This document shows positions 15,431 to 22,467 of a stretch of 23,751 bases of DNA, one piece after another (the stretch's first letter is position 1; the number at the start of each line of letters is the position of its first letter). Source of the stretch: an uncultured Pseudomonadota bacterium. GTDB lineage: Bacteria; Pseudomonadota; Gammaproteobacteria; Burkholderiales; Usitatibacteraceae. Below the pieces are notes generated by a model that saw only the letters and a list, made by a program, of their open reading frames with translations, did not search any database and was not told where the DNA came from. Location: positions 1 through 23,751 of the forward strand of contig CALEJW010000267.1 in the NCBI GenBank assembly GCA_937898635.1, written 5' to 3'. Both the position numbers and the translations under genes were made by a program.

Positions 15431-15444
15431 AATGTCCGGACATT
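15431..15444. promoter_or_regulatory. 14-bp palindromic candidate operator
   Basis: AATGTCCGGACATT is a perfect palindrome 40-53 bases upstream of the acyl-CoA dehydrogenase start. It overlaps the last three bases of the predicted -10 element and covers the expected start of transcription, the classic position for a repressor. Perfect short palindromes of this size suit GntR dimers, and a GntR gene is second in the operon. The pairing of site and regulator is inferred from position only. Confidence 0.65.
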
Positions 15445-15471
15445 ATGCGCCGCCGCCGGCGCCCGCGTCAA
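15442..15471 (-). promoter_or_regulatory. Sigma70-like promoter of the acyl-CoA dehydrogenase operon
   Basis: Read on the minus strand, TTGACG (15466-15471) and CATAAT (15442-15447) are separated by 18 bases. Each matches the consensus at five of six positions. The expected start site is about 15435, giving a leader of roughly 44 bases before the GTG at 15391. It lies wholly in the 90-base gap after the upstream NUDIX gene, so the operon need not depend on readthrough. Confidence 0.65.
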
Positions 15472-15481
15472 AGCGCGCCGC

Positions 15482-16357
15482 TCAGGGGCCGAGCAGGCGC
15501 ACCAGGTCGAGGTACTGGGGGTCCTCGGGCGCGAGGACGCCGTTGCGCAGCAGCGCGCCGATGGTGACGGCGCCCGCGTCGAGGGTGAACTCGCCGGCGA
15601 GGATCGCCTCGATCGCCTCGGGGATCGACAGCAGGTACAGGCGCGCCACCTCGCCGTCCTGGTTCTGCGGGCGGAAGTCCTCGGGCAGCCACAGGTCGTG
15701 GGCGAAGATGATCTCGCGGTGCAGGCCCTCCGGCACCGAGTACTCCACGCGCACCACGGCCGCGCAGGCGAGGCCCTCGAGGAGCGCGGCGGGGATGCCC
15801 GCCTCCTCCCAGGCCTCCTTGCGGATCGTCTCCTCGACCGTGTAGCCGCTCGCCACGCGCCCGCCCACGAGGTTGTCGAGGCGGTCGGGGTCCACGCTCT
15901 TCGAGGCCGCGCGCCGGGCGATCCAGAGATGCGGGCCGCCGGCGCGTCGCGTGAAGCCGTTCAGGTGCGCGCCGTAGGCCATCATGCCGAAGTGGCGCGT
16001 GGCCGCGCGCTCGACGCGCAGCAGCTCCGGCGCGGCGTAGTGGTGCGAGACGCTCACGGGCTCGTCGCGCCAGCCGCGGATCACGCCCTCGGCCGCGAGC
16101 GTGCGCGTGACCTCGGCCATGGCCGCGGTGCGCCCGTGCACGGTGTCCGGCGCCGCGCGCAACGAGACGAAGGCGGGGGTGACCTCGAAGACGTGCGGCC
16201 AGCGGCGAAGCAGGTCCGCGAAGGACGGCCGCAGCCAGCCGACCGCATGCTCGCGCACGTAGAAGGGCAGCAGCAGCACCTCGCGGTCCAGGTGCGAGGC
16301 ATGCGTGCACGCGGCCCGGACGAAGGCGGCGAGATCCGCGTAAAGGCGCGTCTTCAT
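15482..16357 (-). CDS. NUDIX hydrolase, DUF4743 / Tnr3-like
   Basis: A 291-residue protein: an N-terminal DUF4743-like region (about 5-125), then a NUDIX domain (about 125-285). The NUDIX box lies at about 166-188 as GRVASGYTVEETIRKEAWEE plus AGI. The REUxEE core is kept as KEAWEE, but the upstream glutamate is Tyr172 and Arg is Lys180. Loss of that first glutamate is, as I recall, normal for this subgroup. The family is known as the NUDIX part of yeast thiamine pyrophosphokinase Tnr3, where such domains remove damaged thiamine diphosphate; that function is inferred here. The conserved LWIARRAASKSVDPDRLDNL segment supports the assignment. The ATG at 16357 is divergent from dadA across a 130-base region. 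Confidence 0.88.
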   Translation of the reverse strand: MKTRLYADLAAFVRAACTHASHLDREVLLLPFYVREHAVGWLRPSFADLLRRWPHVFEVTPAFVSLRAAPDTVHGRTAAMAEVTRTLAAEGVIRGWRDEPVSVSHHYAAPELLRVERAATRHFGMMAYGAHLNGFTRRAGGPHLWIARRAASKSVDPDRLDNLVGGRVASGYTVEETIRKEAWEEAGIPAALLEGLACAAVVRVEYSVPEGLHREIIFAHDLWLPEDFRPQNQDGEVARLYLLSIPEAIEAILAGEFTLDAGAVTIGALLRNGVLAPEDPQYLDLVRLLGP

Positions 16358-16360
16358 GCG

Positions 16361-16389
16361 TTGACAAGTCTAGGCCATTTCCCCAGAAT
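16361..16389 (+). promoter_or_regulatory. Sigma70-like promoter of the dadA group
   Basis: A perfect TTGACA (16361-16366) and CAGAAT (16384-16389, four of six to consensus) are spaced by 17 bases. The expected start site near 16396 gives a leader of about 90 bases that contains the hairpin at 16418-16459. The -35 begins four bases from the divergent NUDIX start codon. Confidence 0.6.
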
Positions 16390-16417
16390 CCGCGCCAACT
16401 CCGGGGAGGAGAAGCGG

Positions 16418-16459
16418 GCAAGGGGAGAAGCGCGGCGCAACCCGCGTTTCTCCCCTTGC
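16418..16459 (+). promoter_or_regulatory. 18-bp hairpin in the dadA leader
   Basis: Positions 16418-16435 (gcaaggggagaagcgcgg) pair with 16442-16459 over 18 base pairs including one G-U wobble, around a six-base loop. No T-run follows, so it is not a standard terminator. It ends 28 bases before the dadA ATG. A second copy of ggagaagcgggc-like sequence (16408-16419) can pair with the same right arm, with a two-base bulge, giving a possible competing fold. It could be a leader control element, mRNA stabiliser or REP-like repeat. Confidence 0.55.
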
Positions 16460-16487
16460 GCGTTCAGGGCCCTCTGCGGATTCCCCC

Positions 16488-17741
16488 ATGAAAGTCATCG
16501 TCCTCGGCGCCGGCGTGATCGGCACCGCGAGCGCCTGGTATCTCGCCGAGGCGGGCCACGAGGTCGTGGTGCTCGAGCGCCGCGAGGGCCCGGGCCTGGA
16601 GGCCTCCCACGCCAACGGGGGCCAGGTCTCGGTGTGCCACGCAGAGCCCTGGGCCAATCCCGGCGCCCCCGCGAAGATCCTGCGCTGGCTCGCGCGCGAG
16701 GACGCGCCGCTGCTCTTCCGCCCGCGCATGGATCCGGCGCAGTGGTCCTGGGGCCTGCGCTTCCTCTACGAGTGCCTCGCCTGGCGCACGAGCGAGAACA
16801 TCCCGCAGATCCTCGCCATGGCCTTCCACGGGCGCGCGATGCTGCAGCGGCTGCGCGCCGAGACCGGCATCGGCTACGACGAATCCACGCGCGGCATCCT
16901 CCACTACTACACGCAGCCCGCGGAGTTCGCGGCGGCGCGGGAGGCCGCGGAGCGCATGCGCCGCCACGGCCTCGACCGCACGGTGAAGACGGTCGAGGAG
17001 GCGGTGGCACTCGAGCCCGCCCTCGCCGGCGCCGCCGCGCGCATCGTCGGCGCGACCTACACGCCCTCCGACGAGTCTGGCGACGCCTACCTCTTCACCA
17101 CGCGCCTGGCCGCCCTCGCCGCGGCGAAGGGGGTCGCGTTCCGCACGGGCACGCAGATCCTCGGCCTGCGCGCCGCCTCCGAGGGCGTGACCGGCGTGGT
17201 GGTCTCGGGCCCGCAGGGCGAGGAGACGCTCGTCGCGGACGCCTACGTCGTCGCGCTGGGCGCCTGGAGCCCGCTCCTCACGCGCCCCCTGGGCCTCTCG
17301 CTGCCCGTGTATCCGGCCAAGGGCTACTCGGCCACGCTCGAGGTGGCCGACCCGGCGCGCGCGCCGGCGATGAGCCTCACCGACGACGAGGCGAAGATCG
17401 TCATCTCCCGGCTGGGAAACCGGCTGCGCGTGGCGGGCACGGCGGAACTCTCGGGCTGGTCCACGGACCTGAACCCGGTCCGCTGCGAGGCGCTGGTGAA
17501 GCGCACGGCGGCCTTCTTCCCCGGGGCCTGCGACTGGTCGAGGCCGCAGTACTGGGCGGGGCTGCGCCCGTCCACGCCGTCGAACGTGCCGCTGGTGGGC
17601 CCGACGCGCATCCCCCGGCTGTGGCTGAACACCGGGCACGGCACGCTCGGCTGGACGATGGCCTGCGGTTCCGGGGCGGCGCTCGCCGCGCTCCTGTCCG
17701 GGCGCGATCCCGGCATCGACTTCGCGTTCACCAAGGCATGA
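16488..17741 (+). CDS. dadA: D-amino-acid dehydrogenase-like FAD oxidoreductase
   Basis: A 417-residue DAO-family flavoprotein, close in length to E. coli DadA (432). The FAD-binding motif is VIVLGAGVIGTASAWYLAEAG (GxGxxG at 7-12, trimmed here to its core positions). DadA-type segments follow: EASHANGGQVSV, the PVYPAKGYSATL segment, AGLRPSTPSNVPLVGPT and, near the C-terminus, NTGHGTLGWTMACGSG. Such enzymes oxidatively deaminate D-amino acids to 2-oxo acids and ammonia via an imine, delivering electrons to the respiratory chain. Substrate range is inferred; other DAO-family amine oxidases are possible. The ATG at 16488 follows a weak ribosome-binding region. A RidA-family gene two genes downstream supports imine chemistry. 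Confidence 0.9.
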   Translation: MKVIVLGAGVIGTASAWYLAEAGHEVVVLERREGPGLEASHANGGQVSVCHAEPWANPGAPAKILRWLAREDAPLLFRPRMDPAQWSWGLRFLYECLAWRTSENIPQILAMAFHGRAMLQRLRAETGIGYDESTRGILHYYTQPAEFAAAREAAERMRRHGLDRTVKTVEEAVALEPALAGAAARIVGATYTPSDESGDAYLFTTRLAALAAAKGVAFRTGTQILGLRAASEGVTGVVVSGPQGEETLVADAYVVALGAWSPLLTRPLGLSLPVYPAKGYSATLEVADPARAPAMSLTDDEAKIVISRLGNRLRVAGTAELSGWSTDLNPVRCEALVKRTAAFFPGACDWSRPQYWAGLRPSTPSNVPLVGPTRIPRLWLNTGHGTLGWTMACGSGAALAALLSGRDPGIDFAFTKA

Positions 17742-17790
17742 CCCGGCGCCCCTTCCCGCGGCCGGCGCGAAAATGTCGGAGAATGCGGGC

Positions 17791-18228
17791 ATGAATGCCA
17801 CCGTGGAACGCCTTCGACTCGCCGCGACCGGGCGCCTGCGGCCGGCGGCGCGGCGGCCCGCGTGGTTCGGGCCGGTCGCCCTGGCGCTCGCCCTGGCCGC
17901 GGCCGGGCTGCCGGCGCTCGCCGGCGAGGCCGACGTGAAGGCGGTGAAGGCCGCGCGCGAGCCCGGCGGCACCTGGCGCTTCGACGTGACGATCCGCAGC
18001 CGCGACCGCGGCTGGGACTACTACTGCGACCGCTTCGAGGTCGTGGCCCCCGGCGGCAAGGTGCTCGCCACGCGCATCCTCCTGCATCCCCACGACGACG
18101 AGCAGCCCTTCACCCGGGAGCTCGCGGGCGTGGCGGTTCCGCCCGGCGTGCGTCGCGTCACGGTCCGCGCCGCGATGAAGCCCGGCGGCGCCGGCGGCGC
18201 GGTCCTCGCGGCCGACCTCGCCCCCTGA
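17791..18228 (+). CDS. Small exported protein of unknown function
   Basis: A 145-residue protein starting at ATG 17791, chosen over the in-frame ATG at 17773 because a ggag motif lies ten bases before it and none before the other. The N-terminus has arginine-rich residues then a hydrophobic core (about 27-42) and a likely signal cleavage after ALA (44). The mature part is compact and beta-rich looking, with WRFDVTIRSRDRGWDYYCDR, a likely edge strand (FEVVAPGGKVLATR), and LLHPHDDEQPFTREL. I recognise similar small periplasmic hypothetical proteins in proteobacteria but no known function. The histidine/acidic HPHDDEQPF segment might bind metal, which is only a guess. It lies 49 bases after dadA and 29 before the RidA gene, probably co-transcribed. 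Confidence 0.78.
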   Translation: MNATVERLRLAATGRLRPAARRPAWFGPVALALALAAAGLPALAGEADVKAVKAAREPGGTWRFDVTIRSRDRGWDYYCDRFEVVAPGGKVLATRILLHPHDDEQPFTRELAGVAVPPGVRRVTVRAAMKPGGAGGAVLAADLAP

Positions 18229-18257
18229 ATCCTCCCGACACTTCCGGAGCATCCCCG

Positions 18258-18605
18258 ATGACGATCCAGCGACACCACGTGGCCAGGCGCCTTTCCGAGA
18301 TGGTCGTGCACGACGGCACGGTCTATCTGGCCGGGCAGGTGGCCTCCGACATGACCCTCGACATCATCGGCCAGACCGAGCAGGTGCTCGCCTCCATCGA
18401 CCGGCTGCTGGGCGAGGCGGGCAGCGACAAGTCGAAGATCCTCTCGGCGCAGATCTTCCTGCCGGACATGGGCGACTTCGCGGCGATGAATTCCGTCTGG
18501 GAACGCTGGGTGGCGCCGGGGCAGGCGCCGGCCCGGGCGACGGTGCAGGCGAAGCTCGCCAACCCCGCCTACCTGATCGAGATCCTGGTCGTCGCGGCCG
18601 CCTGA
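18258..18605 (+). CDS. RidA-family (YjgF/UK114) deaminase
   Basis: A 115-residue RidA-fold protein. The N-terminal VVHDGTVYLAGQVA, the middle KILSAQIFLPDMGDFAAMN and the C-terminal ARATVQAKLANPAYLIEILVVAA match the family. R93 is at the position of the catalytic arginine and E108 at the position of the conserved glutamate. RidA proteins hydrolyse reactive enamine/imine intermediates to the keto acid plus ammonia and protect PLP enzymes. Length (115) and lack of the archetypal 2-aminoacrylate-site pattern suggest one of the non-archetype Rid subgroups rather than RidA itself. Its position behind the D-amino-acid dehydrogenase makes the dehydrogenase's imine product a natural substrate; this is inference from context and known Rid/DadA associations. 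Confidence 0.92.
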   Translation: MTIQRHHVARRLSEMVVHDGTVYLAGQVASDMTLDIIGQTEQVLASIDRLLGEAGSDKSKILSAQIFLPDMGDFAAMNSVWERWVAPGQAPARATVQAKLANPAYLIEILVVAAA

Positions 18606-18629
18606 AGCCGCCGACGGAGGATTTCCCCC

Positions 18630-19847
18630 ATGGGCCGGGCGCAGTTCCTGATCCTCACGCTGCTCAGCGTGCACGTGCTGCTCGGCGCGATCTGCATCGC
18701 GGCCTCGCGCGGCGAGCGCGACTCGCCCGCGCTGCGCTGGTGGGGCTGGGGCGTCTTCGTCTACGCCGCGGGCCTCGCGCTCACGCTGATGCGCTTCCTG
18801 CCGGCGCCGCTCGCGGGATTCGCGGGAAACTCGCTCATCTCGGTTTCCGCGGCGCTCACCATCCACGGCGCGCTCCACTACACGGACCGGCGCCTCGCGC
18901 GAAGCGCGGTGGCGGGCGGCCTGGCCGTCGCGATCGCGGTGCTCGCCATCGGCAACTTCGCGACGGCCGCGCCGCACGCCGCGGTGAACATCGTCGCGCC
19001 CACGGTGGTGGCCACCGCGTTCTTCGCGTGGGGCGCGGCGATGCTCGTCCTGCGCCCGGTGCGCGACGCGGCGCGGCCCGCGCGCTTCGTGGCCCTCGTG
19101 CTCGCGACCGCGATCGCGGTGTGGTGGGCGCGCATCGCGGCCATGCCCTCGCTCCTCGCCGAGCCGATCGACCGCGAGCGCCTCGACGCCGTGGTCGCCG
19201 CCTTCGCCATCGCCCAGATCCTGGTGGGCGTGGGCGCCGCCTTCGGCCTCTTCTGGATCGAGGTGCGCCTCGTCCAGGCCGCGATGACGCGCATGGCCTA
19301 CTCGGACTCCCTCACGGGGCTCGCGAACCGGCGCGCCCTCGTCGCGCGCTTCGAGGAGGAGGTGGCCCGGTCGTCGCGCACCGGCGTCGGGTTCGCGCTC
19401 GCCATCCTCGACGTGGACCGTTTCAAGGAGGTGAACGACACCCACGGCCACCTCGTGGGCGACGCCCTGCTGTGCCACGTGGGGCGCGTCCTCGAGGACG
19501 CCAAGCGCACCGAGGACGTGCTGGGACGCCTCGGGGGCGAGGAGTTCGTGGTGCTCTTCTGCGGCCACCAGTCGGGCGGCGCGCACCTGGCGGCCGACCG
19601 GCTGCGCGAGCGGGTCGCGGGCATGCCGATGATCCACGAAGGCTCCGCCGTGCCCGTCACGCTGAGCGGCGGGCTCGCCACGCACCCGCAGGACGGCGCC
19701 GACTGGGACCGCCTCTTCGCCGCGGCCGACGCCCGCCTCTACGAGGCCAAGCGCACGGGGCGCAACCGCGTGGTCGGTCCGCCGGGCCCCGTTGGCGCCC
19801 CGGCGGGCGCCGCACCCGCGCAGGCCGAGGCCCTGGCGAGCGACTGA
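18630..19847 (+). CDS. Membrane diguanylate cyclase (GGDEF)
   Basis: A 405-residue protein with about six N-terminal hydrophobic helices (about 5-210) of no recognised sensor family, followed by a GGDEF domain (about 222-383). The signature is GGEEF (302-306). Substrate and metal residues appear as LDVDRF (D261, D263) and KEVNDTHGH (N269, D270). An RxxD inhibitory site (R293-D296) stands exactly five residues before GGEEF. All features needed for cyclase activity are therefore present, with c-di-GMP product inhibition expected. The last 22 residues are Ala/Pro-rich and probably disordered. The ATG at 18630 follows ggagg. Its place 24 bases after the RidA gene suggests co-transcription with amino-acid oxidation genes. 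Confidence 0.93.
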   Translation: MGRAQFLILTLLSVHVLLGAICIAASRGERDSPALRWWGWGVFVYAAGLALTLMRFLPAPLAGFAGNSLISVSAALTIHGALHYTDRRLARSAVAGGLAVAIAVLAIGNFATAAPHAAVNIVAPTVVATAFFAWGAAMLVLRPVRDAARPARFVALVLATAIAVWWARIAAMPSLLAEPIDRERLDAVVAAFAIAQILVGVGAAFGLFWIEVRLVQAAMTRMAYSDSLTGLANRRALVARFEEEVARSSRTGVGFALAILDVDRFKEVNDTHGHLVGDALLCHVGRVLEDAKRTEDVLGRLGGEEFVVLFCGHQSGGAHLAADRLRERVAGMPMIHEGSAVPVTLSGGLATHPQDGADWDRLFAAADARLYEAKRTGRNRVVGPPGPVGAPAGAAPAQAEALASD

Positions 19848-19852
19848 GGACC

Positions 19853-20359
19853 ATGAAGCCCTGCCGCCGCTTTCCGCGCCTCCCGGCGTTCGCGACGCTC
19901 GCGATCCTCTCCTCGCTCCCGGCCGTCGCGGCCGATCCCGCCGACTGCGGCGGCTTCTCCGCCGGCGACGCCGCGCCCTTCGTCGGCGCGGGCGCCGCGC
20001 AGGTCGTGCGCAAGGTCGAGAAGCTCACGCCGACGCTCTGGACCTGTTCCTATGCCGCCGGCCGCAAGGCTCCCGCGGTGGTCTTCAACGTCGAGGCCGC
20101 CGCGGACCCGAAGAAGGCGGCCGGGGAGCTGGAGCGCTACCGCGAGAACCTCGCCGTCGCGGGCGGCACCGCGGCCTTCAAGGACCGGCTCCCGCAGGGC
20201 GCCTACAGCGACATCATGGGCGTGGGCGACGAGGCGGTGTGGACGGACGTGAACGGCGCGCTCACCGTGCGCAAGGGCCGCTTCACGATCCAGGTGACGA
20301 TGCCCCAGGGCAAGCTCGCGCAGCTCAAGCTCGCGAGGGCGGTGGTCGCGAAGTTCTGA
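19853..20359 (+). CDS. Small exported protein of unknown function
   Basis: A 168-residue protein beginning at ATG 19853, five bases after the diguanylate cyclase stop, with a gagga ribosome-binding motif. A signal peptide is clear: basic start, hydrophobic core, and AVA cleavage at about residue 26. The mature chain has only two cysteines (C32 and C65), which could form a disulphide. It looks like a single small alpha/beta domain with GDAAPFVGAGAAQVVRKVEK, WTCSYAAG, and a C-terminal LTVRKGRFTIQVTMPQG strand pair. I do not recognise the family. The pattern resembles small periplasmic proteins that measure up as DUF3558-like folds, but that is weak. Possibly a partner of the adjacent cyclase. 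Confidence 0.8.
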   Translation: MKPCRRFPRLPAFATLAILSSLPAVAADPADCGGFSAGDAAPFVGAGAAQVVRKVEKLTPTLWTCSYAAGRKAPAVVFNVEAAADPKKAAGELERYRENLAVAGGTAAFKDRLPQGAYSDIMGVGDEAVWTDVNGALTVRKGRFTIQVTMPQGKLAQLKLARAVVAKF

Positions 20360-20372
20360 GCCGCCCGCCCCC

Positions 20373-21380
20373 TCAGGCCCCGACCAGGCGGCCGGTGAGG
20401 GGATAGGCCGGGTCGTTGTAGCCCGGCGTGGAGGGGTGCCCCGTGCGCACCAGGGAATCCACCAGCGCCTCGTCCTCGGCGTCCAGCGGCCGCCCGAGCG
20501 CCCCGAGGTAGCCCTCCCACTGCTCGAGCGTGCGCGGTCCCGCGATCACGCTCGAGACGATCCGGTTGGCGAGCACCCAGTTCACCGCGAACTGCGTCGC
20601 CGTGAGCCCCTTGCGCTCGGCGTGCGCCCGGATCGCCTGCGCCATCACCAGCGACTCGGCGCGGAACTCCGTCTCCATCATCCGCTTGTCGTTGCGGCCG
20701 GCGCGCGTGTCGGCCGGCGGCGCCTCCCCCGGCCGGTACTTCCCGACCAGCACCCCGCGCGCGAGCGGGCTGTAGGGCACGACGCCGATGCCGTGGTGGT
20801 GGCAGGCGGGGAGCACCTCGGCCTCGGGCTGGCGGTTCATGGCGTTGTAGTAGGGCTGGCAGACGACGGGCCTCGCCACGCCCAGCTCGCCGCACACGCG
20901 CACCACCTCGGCGATGCGCCAGCCGCGGAAGTTGGACACGCCGAAGTAGGTCGCCTTGCCCGAGGCGAGGATGTCGCCCACCGCGCCGATCGTCTCCTCG
21001 AGCGGGATGTCGGCGAAGTCCTTGTGCAGGTAGTAGATGTCCACGTAGTCCGTGCCCAGCCGCTCGAGGCTCGCGTCGATCGCGGCGAGGAGGTGCTTGC
21101 GGCCCGTGCCCCGGTCGTGGGGGCCGTCGCCCGTGGGATTGCCCGCCTTGGTCGCGAGCACCCAGCGGCTGCGGTCCTCGGCGACCAGCTTGCCGACGAT
21201 GCGCTCCGACTCGCTCTTCGCGTACATGTCGGCCGTGTCGATGAAGTTCACGCCCGCCTCGCGCGCGCTCGCCACGATGCGCGCGGCCTCCGCGTAGTCG
21301 GTGCGGTCGCCGAACATCATCGTGCCGAGGCAGACCGGGGAGACCCGGAGGCCGCTGCGGCCGAGACTGCGGTATTCCAT
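20373..21380 (-). CDS. Aldo/keto reductase
   Basis: A 335-residue NAD(P)H-dependent aldo/keto reductase with the (beta/alpha)8 fold. The catalytic tetrad is D48 (FIDTADMY), Y53, K78 (VLATKAGN) and H119 (IYYLHKD). The family signatures GVNFIDTADMY, SLERLGTDYVDIYYLH and YFGVSNFRGW are clear, and the C-terminal VIAGPRTLEQWEGYLGAL is the typical cofactor-binding region. It belongs to the Tas/YajO-like group acting on aldehydes or ketones; substrate unknown. The ATG at 21380 has a gaggaaac ribosome-binding motif. The gene ends 13 bases from the convergent exported-protein gene and starts 28 bases after the zinc-ribbon gene, with which it is probably co-transcribed. Confidence 0.93.
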   Translation of the reverse strand: MEYRSLGRSGLRVSPVCLGTMMFGDRTDYAEAARIVASAREAGVNFIDTADMYAKSESERIVGKLVAEDRSRWVLATKAGNPTGDGPHDRGTGRKHLLAAIDASLERLGTDYVDIYYLHKDFADIPLEETIGAVGDILASGKATYFGVSNFRGWRIAEVVRVCGELGVARPVVCQPYYNAMNRQPEAEVLPACHHHGIGVVPYSPLARGVLVGKYRPGEAPPADTRAGRNDKRMMETEFRAESLVMAQAIRAHAERKGLTATQFAVNWVLANRIVSSVIAGPRTLEQWEGYLGALGRPLDAEDEALVDSLVRTGHPSTPGYNDPAYPLTGRLVGA

Positions 21381-21408
21381 CGTTTCCTCGCGTTCGAAGG
21401 GTGGGGGT

Positions 21409-22467
21409 TCAGGCCGCGGGGGCCGGGCTCGCCGCGCGCGCCGGCGCGCCGCAGGCGTGGCAGTAGAGCGAGAAGGCGCTCTTCCTCTCCCGGCATCCGC
21501 CGCAGCGGTCGAAGAGCCCGATGCCGCAGTGCGGGCAGTAGTCGATCCGCTCGTTCTTCAGGTCCACCGGCCGCTCGCAGCCGGGGCAGACGTTCTTGGC
21601 GAGCCGCGCGAGCGCCATGTCGTAGCCGAGCTCCTCGCGCCGCTTCGCGTCCGGCTGCGCCTCGGCGAGGCGCTGGCGCTCCAGGTAGCGGTTCATGGCG
21701 AGGATCGCCTGGCGGCCGACGAGCACGGTGACGATGATCCCGACGGTGTAGCGCACGTAGCCGCCGTAGCTCGGCAGGTAGGGCACGAGCTCGACGAAGA
21801 AGGTGAAGGCGGCGAAGAGCACGAAACCCCAGACGAAGGGCCACCAGCGGCCCTTGCGCTTCCTCGCGAAGAGCCAGCCGGCGACGGCGAGGAGCGGCAG
21901 GGTGAGCGCGAGGCGGTAGCCGAAGACGCGCAGCTCCTGGGCGCGCTCGGCGCTTTCGAGCGCTTCCCTCGCCCCGCGCTCGAGCTCGGAGAGCCGCGCC
22001 TGGGCGCGGCTCGCGGCCTGGCTCGCGTCGAGGCTCGCCTTCTGCTGGGCCTGGACCGCGGCGAGCGCCTCGCGCTGCGCGATGCGCAGGCGCTCGAGCC
22101 GGGCGGTGCGCTCGACGAGTTCGGCATCCTGGTCGGCGCGGGCGGTCGCCCGGCGCGTGGCGAGCCAGGCGTTGAAGGTCTCCGTGGCGCTGCGGCTGTC
22201 GGCCTGGGCGACGTTCGCGCGAAGCTGGGCCTGGTCGAGGGCCTCGCGGGCCTCCTGGCCGGCTCGCCGGGCTTCCTTCAGGGCGGCCTTCAGGCGCTCG
22301 CTCTCGGCCGGGTCCATGAAGTCGGCGAGCTTGCGGCGCGCCTCGACCTTCGGAAGGTCGCCGACGATCGTGCCGCCCAGGCCCACGAGGAAGCCGGCGA
22401 AGACCAGGGCGACGAGCCACAGCCCGCGCTTGAACCACTTCTCGGACAGGCGAAGGGCGTTGCTCAC
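21409..22467 (-). CDS. Zinc-ribbon, coiled-coil membrane protein
   Basis: A 352-residue protein of unknown function (352 if started at GTG 22467, as here; GTG 22539 would add 24 Pro/Arg-rich residues). The shorter start is preferred because the extra codons include agg, cga, cgt and gaa, which the rest of the gene avoids. Layout: one transmembrane helix (about 15-36), a long charged Ala/Arg/Glu-rich coiled coil (about 45-180), three hydrophobic segments (about 184-200, 209-231, 240-257), then two zinc ribbons with CPGC...CPHC (C294, C297, C311, C314) and CGGC...CHAC (C322, C325, C336, C339). Homologues in betaproteobacteria are, as I recall, sometimes labelled serine endopeptidase, but I see no protease motif. 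It may be a membrane scaffold. Confidence 0.82.
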   Translation of the reverse strand: MSNALRLSEKWFKRGLWLVALVFAGFLVGLGGTIVGDLPKVEARRKLADFMDPAESERLKAALKEARRAGQEAREALDQAQLRANVAQADSRSATETFNAWLATRRATARADQDAELVERTARLERLRIAQREALAAVQAQQKASLDASQAASRAQARLSELERGAREALESAERAQELRVFGYRLALTLPLLAVAGWLFARKRKGRWWPFVWGFVLFAAFTFFVELVPYLPSYGGYVRYTVGIIVTVLVGRQAILAMNRYLERQRLAEAQPDAKRREELGYDMALARLAKNVCPGCERPVDLKNERIDYCPHCGIGLFDRCGGCRERKSAFSLYCHACGAPARAASPAPAA

